A DNA stretch of 64,000 nucleotides from Torreya grandis (Eukaryota > Streptophyta > Pinopsida > Cupressales > Taxaceae). The notes below the pieces were generated by a model, which was given only the letters and a program-made list of their open reading frames with translations, was not told the origin of the DNA and did no database searches. Location: the NCBI GenBank assembly GCA_037957365.1, contig JARHVA010003184.1, forward strand, positions 1,437,001 through 1,501,000, read 5' to 3'. Positions within the stretch are counted from its first letter, which is position 1; the number at the start of each line of letters is the position of its first letter. The position numbers were made by a program, and so were the translations under genes. Shown here in pieces: positions 24,430-36,480 of this stretch.

Positions 24430-25960
24430 TTAGCATGAAAAAAGTTTCAAGAGATAAGATTTTAATTTGAGAGACAATGTGTGGAGAGTGATAGGGAAGA
24501 GGAATAAATTAGGCATCAATAAGATCTTTCATACTAGGCCTATATACATCAACAAGAGATAAAATCAATGAATAGATACAATGAGGCTACAAGAGAACCA
24601 ATATAGTAGCTGCCCATGAGAGTATAAATAATTGAGTCCAAAATTCAAATTTGTAAATAATAAGAACCCCTTGAACCTTTGAAAGTATCTAATTTATTAA
24701 ATATTCTAAGTTTTAGGACTCCTAATTATATTAAAGAGTCTATGTCTATTCAATATTCACTCAATATCCCCAAAGATCTTAAGACCATTCCATATTGGAA
24801 ACCTTCTTGGACCAAAACCCTTGATTATGTCACGCCTAATATTGAGAAATATCATCCTCCTCTACTAATACAAAATCAAGAGATGGAAAAATATTTTGAA
24901 GCCAAACCAATAAAGTTACAATTTTCTTGAGCCCTCCACCCATCCCTTAAATTAAATTTGTTAATGAATATCAAGGCATATTAGAATGTGAGAGGTTGAT
25001 TGTTGAGTGGAAAGAGAAGAATGAAGCATCCCTAACATAAGTTTCTTTCTCTTATTTCAAATAATTATTTAATGAAACTATTACTTCCAAATCTCAAATC
25101 ATTATTAATTCCTCTTCAATCCCAAAGCCCATATAAGATCAGCCCATAATGACTTATATTCATATGACACCAAATACAACCTCTTTCCCTCCAACCATAT
25201 ATACTTTTTAAGGAGGAAATATTGTATGAAAATCAAAATAAGAACATCTAGGTGAAGAGGAAAATTTGTCAAGAGAGGATGTTTAAGACTTGTGTTACTT
25301 AAATGAGTTTAAATTTGGCATATAATAATATCATGTCGTATCTCTTGAGGATTGAAATCAAATTTCAACTAAAAGTGAGACTCAAGAAGCCTATCATGAA
25401 GATGTTCAAGATGACATGACATCATCTAATGAAAAATTTGAAGCAGTGGTTTAACAAGGTAACAACCTTAGACATGAGTTAAGTAAAGAAAGAAAATAAG
25501 TTGTAGTGGTTACTAGTGAACCTAAACAAGATACAAGTTAGGATAAATAAGGTTTTGATGAATATTGGTAGCAATACTTTGATTCAATTCAATATATTGA
25601 GAGTATTTGTAGGACTACATCACCTTGTGAAGACATTGATAATGTGGTTTCCAATATTGGATTACATGTTCAAAGAGATGTTGATAAAATCATATCACAT
25701 GTAGACCCTGATGAAGCTAGAAGGTAATATTTGGATCTCCATGAAGATATTAAATAATTTTAAACAATTGAAAATAAAAATGACATCTCTAAAGATGTCA
25801 TAAAAAGCCAAAAACATTGTTCTATTGAGCCAATAAAGGCTAAAGTTATAATTGTTCCTATGGATCAAAATGTGGTTACATTAGAGAAAGTTATTAGTGT
25901 TGAAGAGAAACACGATTTGAGTATTGAACCACATGATAAGTTTTTTTTATATTTGATATA
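24430..25960 (+). pseudogene. Unrecognised coding relic inside Element 2
   Basis: The clean part is an 83-codon frame at 24,679-24,930 (SIQYSLNIPKDLKTIPYWK, then PSWTKTLDYVTPNIEKYHPP). Reading continues, with frame changes and stops, through IKFVNEYQGILECERLIVEW (about 24,950) and into an acidic, Ser/Glu-rich stretch near 25,380-25,930 (for example GLHVQRDVDKIISHVDPDEA, then EPIKAKVIIVPMDQNVVTLE). The position right after the PBS suggests a gag-like product. I see no knuckle, protease or polymerase motif and do not assign a family. Confidence 0.45.
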
Positions 25961-27488
25961 TTTTTGCTTTATTTTATTCACTTAGAGATAAGACAAATAA
26001 GTTAATAAGTAGTAAAAGAGATTATCCAAAAAGAATGACACTTAAATAATAGTTTGTTCATCATCTTTATCAACCACATAAAGAAGACCTGAGAGGTTTT
26101 TTATTTAACCTAGATGGATTTTGACTTTTTTACATAGTAGTGTTAGATTTCACTTTCCTCCATGTGCTATTATGCACATGTTCAGTTAGTAGTTTTAGTT
26201 TTCATTTTCTACTAAGTGTTATCTTGCACATTTTTGAGTTGTAGTTATTCTAGTTTTCAATTCCATAAATGCTTATGAACAAGAATTTTTTGAGGTCAAC
26301 ATATCCCCATTTATATAAAATGGGGACCCATGCATCAAATATGTAAATTTGTTCCTTAAAGATTAAAATACACTTGGTTAGAGTATCATTAGCATGATTT
26401 CACACTATTTTTATTTAAAAATCATCCACACCATGGTCTGATTGACTTATTTTTTCACGGTTTTTCTTTAATCTTATCTAAAGTGCTAAGGTCAGATATT
26501 TGTATTTTAGGTTGCAGGTTTAATAGAGCCCATTTAGGGTTAAACATGCTTAGGGTTTTTATGCTTCAATGATCAAATTGATCAAATATTTGATTAATTA
26601 AATTCATGTTTTTGAAACCCTAGATTAATGTTTTACCTGAACCTTTTAATCCAAATTTAAATTTGGTGGGAGCCTTTTATAAGTTTAGTTAAGAACAAAT
26701 TAATAATACCATGGTCATAGTTTAATTTTTATCCTAAATCTTGGTCATATTTTTCAACACAACCAAACCTTAGGATAAAAATCTTACGCTTGGTCTATTT
26801 TATATCACATGGTACCTTTTATCTTAACATGGTCCAACTAAAAATGTAGGGTCCTTTTTATTACTTAGCCTAAGGCCTTATCCCAAAGTTCCATCGTATT
26901 TATTTATATAGTGAAACCTTAGGTTAAGACCTTATGCTAAGTCATATTTTATAGGGTCTTTTTTTATGTTTAAGATATCTTAAAAAATCTTAGGTTAAAA
27001 TATCCTTATTCTTGGTTTCTTTAAAAATGCTCAGGGTCCTTTTTATATGTTTCATACTTAGCTTAAACTTAGACTAAAATATTAATATTTATTAATATGA
27101 ATAAAAACATGGTCCAAAGTTATGATAAGTCCCTTTTAAATTCATGGGTTCCCATTAATAGATCTATAACTTAGCTTAATAATTTTTATCCTAAGTTTTT
27201 TATACATGCTCTCAAACCTAACTTGATCTTTTATAAAATGTAGGGACCATTCACATTCAATTACTTAGATCCAAATCTATGGCACACATATAAGTAAAGG
27301 ACCTAGATCAAATGGAGTGAGACCATGATAAATAGTCAGAAGGCCTATAGGATTGACATGTGGTATAACCATAGATCCCAGTATAAAGAGCCAAAAATCA
27401 ATGAGCAATCGAGATGTGGCATGCATAGAATGTAGTGTGAATCATAAGAAGACAAGTGGCATGCTTGGTAGATAGTCCCCATAACTAT
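25961..27488. other. Element 2 interior: non-coding with diverged repeats
   Basis: No gene is seen. Between about 26,760 and 27,060 the phrases agggtcctttttat and ccttaggttaaga recur three or more times at roughly 80-100 base spacing, suggesting an old, diverged tandem array. Confidence 0.45.
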
Positions 27489-27895
27489 GTTTAAATTTAT
27501 AGTCATGTAACCATCAATGAAGTTCCCATAGATATCAAATGTTAGTCATGAGGACATGAATCTTAACATAGTAAATATCCCAGACCATATGTTTAAAATT
27601 GATGGTCATGTGACTGTCAAAAAATGTTCCCATAGATGTCAAATGATGATCGTGAGTTAATTTTAACATAATAATGAGACTTGATCATATGATTAAAATT
27701 AATAATCATGTGACCATCAAAGATGGTCTCATGGATTTTAAATTATGGTCATGAGAATGCCAATTTTAACATAGGAATGAGACTTGATCACATGGTTAAA
27801 ATTGACACTCATGTAATCATCAAAGACATTCTTGTGGACATCAAATTATGATCGTATGGACATCAATTTTAACATAGTGAACTTGGATCAAAATT
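27489..27895. repeat. Tandem repeat, about 102-bp unit, four copies
   Basis: Units start at 27,489, 27,591, 27,691 and 27,794 with g(t/a/g)ttaaaatt. Each continues with a (a/g)tcatgt(a/g)a(c/t) core, a central tc(c/t)(c/t)(a/t)(t/g)(a/g)ga block and an ending of the type ttttaacata. Periods are 102, 100 and 103 bp. Confidence 0.75.
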
Positions 27896-29364
27896 TTAAA
27901 AAGGAAATGGACAGTGATGAATATAATGAGTTAGGATGCCATGGAATTTCCAAATCAAAGCTATATGGGTGTAATTGGGTCAAATTATAGACTCTATGGA
28001 CTTGTTAATACAAAGGAGAGCATAAATTATCATCTACATAAAACAAGTTGAGCTATTGTCCATCGATGGGTTATTAAAAAATATTTGCATCTTGAAAATC
28101 GAACCATGCCTATATTGGATGGCATCAATAAATAAAGAGGATCCTATAATAGTAACTTAGATCTTACAGAAGCTAGTGGGTCCCAATAATAAGTGAAATA
28201 GGAATGTTCTTCTTATAACCAGCTTTGGATGATATTTTGAAATAGGATATTATTTTATATAAACATGTGAAATTTGTAAGGGCACAAATTATCTATAGGT
28301 CAATTCAATAGAAAAGATAATTTGTTCTAAAACATTTGAAAGGACAACCATCCTATACACTTTTACAAATGTAATTGGATTAGGACTAATCAACATGTTT
28401 CCTTACATCCTATAAAAGGAGTATTGCCATTTGTAAAAGGGAGGGAGTTCTTAGAAACAAATTACTTTGAAAAAATAATATAAGCAAAGAATTCTACAAA
28501 GATTATCTAGTATTTGTTTATAGGAAGTGCTATATGGTTTCTCTTTCAGTTGTCTAGTTTTACTTTCAGATTTGAATGGTTCTTATGGATTATGGATGTG
28601 TATCTTAGATGCAAAATTGATAATTTGTACCATTGCTAGATTAGTTGAATGTTCATAGGCTTATTTCATTTGTTTCACTTCTTTTGAATTTGGGCTAATA
28701 TTTTTTGCTTATAGGAGTGAATATTTAAGGTAAGTCTAGTTCCTTTTTTAATCATTTCATACCTTCCTTTGAAGTTTGCCTAATGTATGTTGTGATTTGG
28801 GCTTAATCTATTTCATTTCATACATTGGTTAAATATATGTTTAGAGAATATTTGAACTTTAATGGAATGTCTAAAACAAGACCATCAACATATTTCTCTC
28901 TACCCTACCCTTCTTTTTGATTCTTTTTTAACCTGATCACGTTAGTTTAATGACCATTTTTAATTTCCATCTTAGATTAGTTCTTGACCATAATTCACTA
29001 TTCTTAGCATAATATATTGCATATTTTACATAGATTTTCTATTTGTTAATGGTGTCTTCCAACCACCAAATTTTATCAATTTTGTGAAATAGTCACTTAT
29101 TATACCTATATTCCACCAATATATAATAGTATTATCACAAATTTGAACTCATGCATTGAGTTCTTAAGAATTCTAAAATTGAAAGTGTTTCTTAAACACT
29201 CTAGATACCTCTGGTACACATTTAGGCATCAAAAATGTTGTAGTTTCTTGAGAGAGTTTTCAATTTTATATATATTTTTTATTTTCATAACTCCATATCC
29301 CAATGGATATATCTACTATTCTTGATTGTTTAGCATGCAAACATCCCAACAAAGTCACCAAGAA
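27896..29364. other. Element 2 interior, 3' part
   Basis: No recognisable gene. A short frame at 29,143-29,325 shows no family resemblance. No convincing polypurine tract is seen next to the right LTR. Confidence 0.4.
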
Positions 29365-32177
29365 TGTTGACAATTTTTACCACCATTGATCAAAGTTGCT
29401 TATGTGCATATTTTTAATAAGAATAAATTCATATATTTAGGATTTATTAGGTCCTAAAAAACATCATTAAAACTTTATCAATCCAAAATCATGATTGGGA
29501 ATAGCTCATAGGTCCAAATTTTGACAGAGGTTTCTTTTATTCCTATAACTAGCTAGTTGTAAGCTAATGAGGGCAATATTAAAATGTTTATTTCATGGAA
29601 AATAAGTAGAAGAGTTGGTTATAATTTTAATATGGGAATATTTGGGATACTATTACCTAAATACTACATTAATTTGTTTCAAGTTACAAGGGATTAAATT
29701 TATGAACAATCGTTAATAAGGAAAGGTGCTCTAGAACCCTTCTTAAAACATAATACCTTGATTTTAAGCAATATGTTTACATTTTTGAGTTATTTTTTAA
29801 AAATAAAAATTTATGTGATATATTATGGGTAATATTACCTTAATATACCTTAATAAATAAATTTAGGAAAATAATGGATAAAGGTAAAGGTACAAGTTGT
29901 AGGGTTTCAAGCAAGCTAGAGAGAGTCAAAAAAGGTAATTTTTGAGAGTTTTAAGAGATTATTTGAGAATATAAATGGTTATAATGACTATATATTATAT
30001 TATATATAATAATTAAAAATTAATTAGGTATTTAACCATCATAAAACTCAATTAAATGACAAAACTTAGACTTACTAGCATTCATAAATGAAATTATGTA
30101 AGGTAGGAAACACCAAACGTGCATATTTTGAATTTTATAAAATGACATATCTATAAATTTGACATGGAGGTATGTTTTTATGTCCTTTAATTTTTAATTT
30201 ACCAAATGAGATATAAAATGTTAAAACATAGGTCTATTCATGAAGGAAATCAAGGTTTTTTTACTTTTTGCTCCCAAATGGTGTTATAAATGAGTTTTTT
30301 CATATCCTTACAATGGAAAAAAATTATTTTATAGTTTTTATAATTAATTTAAAGGTAATAATACATTATAATTAAATGATAAAAATTAAAAATAATCTTG
30401 GTTCATTGAAAAAATATCTCCAGGTCACCCTACAGGTAGCAAACAGGTACTTGTGAATTTTTGTTTGAGAGTTTGCTTAAGAGTTTTGGATATTTTTAAA
30501 AAAATTAATGTATTACACATTGATACATATAAAATTATAATATTATAAGTTTTTTTATTCTTATAACTCATTTTAGACCCCTAAATCCAAATCAACATTT
30601 CTTGAGGTCTATAGAACACAAAATGACATTTTTGGAGGTTGTAAGTAGAATTTGGATCTAAAAATTTGTTTAAAGGTATATTAAACCATCGGTATTACAT
30701 TAAAATAATGTTTAAATTAATTACATATTAAAATTCATGAATTTATAGGTTCTCATGGTGTATTCAAGAAGTTTGCCAAAACCACAAAAGACAATATGTC
30801 CAAGAAGGACCACTATGGAGATTTGTGATTGTCCATCAGCTAATGAAATTTTAGCAAGGATATTTCATGGAGTTTAAAAAAAATAAAAATAAAATATCTC
30901 CCACTTATATCTCACCTTTTATGAATGGGATAATTCACAAGCTAAGTAAATGCATTGTGCCTTCAATAACCTTGCCTAGTCAAACAAATGTTATCTTTGC
31001 TTACTAGAGATCAAGAAGAGGTTAAGTATTTGTATTAAAAAATGGAATGAATATTTAAATAAAATAAAATAAAATAGAAATAATTAAATAATATTCTCTC
31101 CTACTATTCCAATTTTTGATAATTTTATAAAATGTCAAGTCAAACTCTAAGATGCATGCAAGATAAGTCAAGTCAAACTCTCAGTTACATGTGAGATAAT
31201 TGAAGTCAAACTACAAGATGAAATAAATGTAAGTCAAGTAAAGCTCAAATATGTAATTAATATAAATAGATTAAAAATTCAATATTAATTTAAGATCAAA
31301 TGTGTTTAATGCAATATTAGGAGGAGTTAACTGAAGATATCTTTAAGATTGAAGACCATCAATGCATGCATTAACCTTTGACTTTTCAATAATTCAAACA
31401 AGAATATCTCTAAAAATTATACACCATTTTATAAGGATATAAATTTAAACTCATGTATTTACTATGTATAAATTTAGAATATTTGGTTTGAGTTGAAGGT
31501 TGTGTTGGAGTTTAGTTAAAAGAAGAGTGAACTCTGAGTGAACATGTTAACTCATCTAGTTTAGTGATGATTTGTTTCCTCTCTCTCTCTTTATTTTATA
31601 TATGTATATTAATTTTTGAATGAATAATAGGATATTATTATTTTTAATTAAAATATGATAAAATTTTTACTACATCATCTTTGAATTAATAAAAAGCTAA
31701 TTTTTCTTCCATTTTCAAGATCTTCGTGAAGTGTGTGTCTTATGTTCATTGATGTAACTTAGTGAATGATTGTTTTTCCTATGTTTATGTCTAAAATTTT
31801 CACCTTTATGAATAAAATAAAAATTATTATACGTTTTATGAAGTTTCTAAGTCTTATTTCTACCTAATATAGAAGTGAATTCAACCAATGTTCATTCCTT
31901 CCAAGCTAGTGTGAGTGTTTGTCAAGACCTTTGTGTGAAATATTGATGAAAGAGTGATCATATGAAGATTAAGTAAATCTTTTTAGGCTATTTTTATTCC
32001 AAATTGTGTCAATTATCTGAATAATTAACTTTCACATTGGTGTATCACCCTAAATTTTCAATTTTCATGTTCATTTTCAGCTTGTGCATTATTCTTTTCC
32101 CCCCTTTCCTAGTCAAGAAAGCACAAAAGTAGAGAGTTTAGAGAGAAGTGGGTGAGTTTAAAAAATGTAATCAGCCC

Positions 32178-32239
<62 letters not shown>

Positions 32240-32328
32240 TTCACCCACAACTTGAATATTTTATGTTGTATCAACATGAGTGAGAATAAGCACACATTCA
32301 TGTAAGGGTGCACTTCTGAGTGATAATA
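29365..32328 (+). repeat. 3' LTR of Element 2
   Basis: This 2,964-bp repeat pairs with 21,093-24,070. It begins TGTTGACAA and ends TGATAATA (CA decayed to TA), followed by gtaag. It carries its own (TA)n run at 32,180-32,237, near its right end, where the left LTR has none. Confidence 0.85.
32180..32237. repeat. (TA)n microsatellite in right LTR of Element 2
   Basis: An uninterrupted dinucleotide run of about 58 bp. Confidence 0.97.
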
Positions 32329-32333
32329 GTAAG

Positions 32334-34690
32334 ATCAAACAATATCATTCAAACTTGTAGGCATGAAATATGATATTTTATTTTGGATATTTTGAGACCA
32401 AAACTACCTAATTATTAAATTTTCAAAGATGTATTTAATGCCAATTCATGATTAATGAGTTTAAACAATTTTTTAATTCATAACTAAGAAATATGAGGTC
32501 TTGTTTGGTAATTTACTTATTGAGAGGATCAATGATAACATCATGTAGATATGAGGATTGGAAGTGCCACATGGAGATTGATACTATCACTTAGGATTAT
32601 GTTTTATAGGTTTTCAAAGTTATTACCTGATAGATAACTTTATTCAACCCAAGATTGATGAAGTTCATGAAATTCATCATTTAGAGGGTAAAATGTCTTA
32701 GTAAATTAGAAAATTTATCAACCTCCTCTAGTATGTGAATTATCTTCAAAATGAGAATATCCTAGTTGATCCATTTAACATAGGATTAAATTATGATCAA
32801 AGTTCCTTTTTTCTCCCATGACACTACATGTCATTTTAGACAAATACTATATTACAAAGGAAAATTAGGGTGATCTTAAGAGGGTTATGAGATAATTAAA
32901 GGAATAAATATAGTCACAATATGGCCACCAAGATAAGTAATAACAACCATAAAATTTAGGGGTAAATATGAATCAATCCACATAGAGATAAATTTAATAA
33001 TAAAATAAACACTACCTCCTTAACCTCCTCAATGTAATTGAGGGTGTACATGGTAGATCCAAGAAAAATGACATATCAATAGGTCATAGAGGTATGGACA
33101 TGAACCTACCCACACTAAATAGTTATGGCACAAAATGATAATGGTCAAAATTGATTGAAGGCTACAAATGACTAGTGGGACATCTTAAAGATTGGCTCTA
33201 CCATGGAATGTGTAATGCTTATTTTACTAAATTCCTCCATATGATTACATTTCATATCCATATGTCATCTACTCACTTGCCAATGATAGTTAAATACTAT
33301 AATAACCCTTTGAGAGAGGAGACCACCTCTTTATCCATCCATAGACCCTTTTATGACCCAATTATAATTTTATAGGTAAAATCATGCCTTGGAACCTCAT
33401 TTTATTAGAAACTCTTGGATTGACTACAACTTAGTATTTTTTATCATTGGACACCTATGAGTGGTTTCAAAATTCATAAAAAAATATTTTGTAAAAAATT
33501 CACCCATATTTTTACCTATACACTTTACCACTTGGCATTCATTAATAATTCTTGATCATTTACACATTCACTAGCTAATAGACAATAATTTTCCTACACC
33601 ATTACTACCCTATTATGATATCAATATTTGAATTGTTTCACCTAATTTGAGCACTCCCTATTTTCTATCATCTAATTGGAAACCATCACCTTTCATTTTT
33701 TTATTATCATTTTCTCTTTTCATTGTTTTACACATTAGACTAGAGAAGGATTTTATCAAAGAGATACATATTCATCCAATTCTAGGTTACAGACCATTAT
33801 CCATTTCCTACCCAATTAGATATGCTTGGATCAGATTTTTGTAGGCTTATCAACATTATTCAAAGAAGTAATATGATGTCACCTTGATATCAATGTGTAA
33901 AACTTATTCTTAATATTTGATATTATTTTTAGGGTTAGATTTATATTCTAAGTTAATTTAATTTATAAATTATAAATTTTATTATGAAGCAACACACACA
34001 ATTCTAAATCATTTGCTTATTTACAAACAACACAATTGTACTTATAATTTTTTATTCCATTTATGGAATAATAATTTTCTTTGTAAATGACATTTGTATT
34101 CTCTAAAATAATACAATTTTCATATATAAATCATATTTCCTTTCAAAATGGTTTTTTTAATTTAGTGGCTAGAACATTAAATATATATGATTCATTTTCT
34201 TTTAGTTTATTAGGTGTTTTCTTCTATCCATAGCATAGTTGTTTATTTCAACCTTTAGTTTTTGTAAGCTAGAAATATAGTTAAGATATCTATTTACCTT
34301 TCCAAAAATCACAATGTTTTTTATTTCCAATACTTTTGTAAACCCTTGAGGCTTATTTGGATTGTTAGAGATATATTATGGAATTATATGTGGGACATAA
34401 TAGGTTTTCATTTTCATTCATTTATGAGTTTATTATAGTTTTTAACTCTTTCAATCCAAATTCAAAGTGTTTTTCACCATTCTAATTTAGGTTATGAATT
34501 TACATATGAACTCAATATACTGAGGTGTAGGATATAAATTTTCTTGAATCTTGTAACAAAACTACAAAATATAATTTTAGCTTATGTTTAGTTCTATTTT
34601 AGGTTGCTTAGTTTTGTTTTGGCTATTTCTTATCCTAATTTCAATCTACCCTATAAATTTTCTCTATTTTTTCATTTCTATTTATTCTTG
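32334..34690. other. Unrecognised AT-rich sequence
   Basis: No gene, LTR pair or RNA gene was recognised. Two open frames of 65-66 codons (33,175-33,375 and 33,647-33,844) show no family signature and lack supporting context. Confidence 0.4.
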
Positions 34691-34699
34691 CATCATAGA

Positions 34700-36480
34700 C
34701 CCAATGTATTCTCTTGTGCCCATAATATGGGAGACTCTATTGCTAGATGAAACCTAGAGGAGATACATGATATCATGGAATGTTTTGATAGATACCTAGT
34801 ATTAACATTCAGGTGGACTAATAAAAAATGCCATTAGAGATGGAGGTATTAGTCTCTTCTATTAGAGATATCAACAACTCTTATTCAAGTGTTCCAATTG
34901 TTCTAATTTGTGTTAGCCTTATCCACCTTAACATATTGAACAATGAATCTAGATCATGTTACTCATGTATATTCTAATAGTCATATCGAGATCATCACTC
35001 AAAATTTGGGATACCATCCCATCCTCCTACTACTTTATTTTAGGTGTAAACTAGGCATGAGAATCCATGGTATGCTTACCATATTTATTAATAACTACAT
35101 TATGACCCCTCTACTCCTTAACCATATTCTCCTAGTGGTAATTATGAATGTCCTATTAATCATGCTACTATCCATGGTTATTAAATGACTTATGTTCAAA
35201 TGGAAGCTCACTATAATTATATTTCAACTAAAAATTATGTTTTGGGTTTCTACCAACATGACCAAGGGCATGTAGACCCATAATATCATAAAAAATATGT
35301 ATATTCCCATGACCCATATGTAATTTTTTCATCTCATATCCATCTATAATTTTTATGAAGATTTACCTATGAACCTTTGAACTCACACCTACAAACTATT
35401 CCATTTATTAATCTTATACCTCAATTACCTAATTTTACCATAAACCAAGATGTTAGGAATTTAGATAATATTAATAAATTTATGATAATGTGTATGGATT
35501 TGGAAAATGAAACTAAGATTATGCTTAATCTCTTAATTCATACCCTATAGGTTAATGCCATAGTATTTTAAGCTTCTCTTAGATGATTTATTTTGATTAT
35601 TTGATATTTATAGACCTTTTAACCTTAAAATTTACTAGCTCACCTCTATGATGTAGTTTATGAGTGATTAAAAATTTATATTTTTTCATAGATGCTGCTT
35701 AGTTTTACATGTTTATAGGATGAGCTTTGTTGATGACTAGGTCATTTATATGTTCATTTGAGCATTGAGATGAAAGAATCACCATGAGGTAATAAAATTT
35801 GAACCTACCTCCTATGAAGAGGATTTCAACAAGTGTATGAATATAATTTTTTTGGAGTTTAAGATAGTATTTCTCATGTAATACCCAAAATAAAATCCTC
35901 TTACCATGATCACAATTTCACTGTGATTGATGATAGTGTCGCTAAATATTTATCAAATAAGAAGGATAAGAAGCATGAATGAGAGTTCAATGCCTTGAGT
36001 ATTAAGGATTATAAAAATTCAAAAGTCAAGAAGAATAATATATATAATTTCAATCCCACCAAGTACTAAAATAATTATGAGATGAGGAAATATTCTAATA
36101 AAGAATGTGCAACAAATAAATATAATACTAAGGCCTCTCCTCCTCAATACTCTCCACTTGTTGTGCATAAAAACATTATATGTATTCAAGGATGGTCTCC
36201 CCAACCATGTAAAGGATAATATTAATAAAAATAATAAATAAAAAATAATACGCATTTTTCATCTTTACTTTTTAAAACCTCTTCAAGTTTTTCTTACTTA
36301 GAAATGTCACAATATGAAGTCTAGCACCATGGGATAAATATTGTTACTATAATTGATATAACTAGCATTATGTATGAGTGTTATGTTAATAAGGCTCAAG
36401 TTGGAATAATAAAACCACTATATATGCTTATTGATAGATTTTAAAATCCATAATCACTAAAATTAAAATTTAATGCCAAA
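34700..36480 (+). pseudogene. Coding relic of unknown family
   Basis: Around 35,050-35,560 one frame reads as a Tyr/Pro/His/Asn-rich protein with only occasional stops: LHYDPSTPxPYSPSGNYECP, MTYVQMEAHYNYISTKNYVL, then DVRNLDNINKFMIMCMDLEN. Around 35,800-36,100 another stretch is Lys/Asn-rich (for example KKDKKHEx, NALSIKDYKNSKVKK). This composition resembles the spacer parts of retrotransposon gag, but no capsid core, knuckle or protease was found. The 36,019-36,255 minus-strand frame is a shadow of this. Confidence 0.3.

Larger units (their letters stand above)
21093..32328 (+). mobile_element. Element 2: 11.2-kb LTR element with 3-kb LTRs and no recognisable pol
   Basis: Direct repeats at 21,093-24,070 and 29,365-32,328 both begin TGTTGACAA. 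They share long stretches such as aactcataggtccaaatttt or its variant, and tttatgtataaaattt/tttatgtctaaaatttt. The left ends CA and the right TA. The 5-mer GTAAG sits on both sides (21,088-21,092 and 32,329-32,333), a perfect target duplication. A tRNA-Met-like PBS follows the left LTR. The 5.3-kb interior has one coding relic (24,430-25,960) and tandem repeats but no RT, RNase H or integrase motif. It is therefore classed as non-autonomous, LARD-like. The LTRs are unusually long. Confidence 0.85.
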
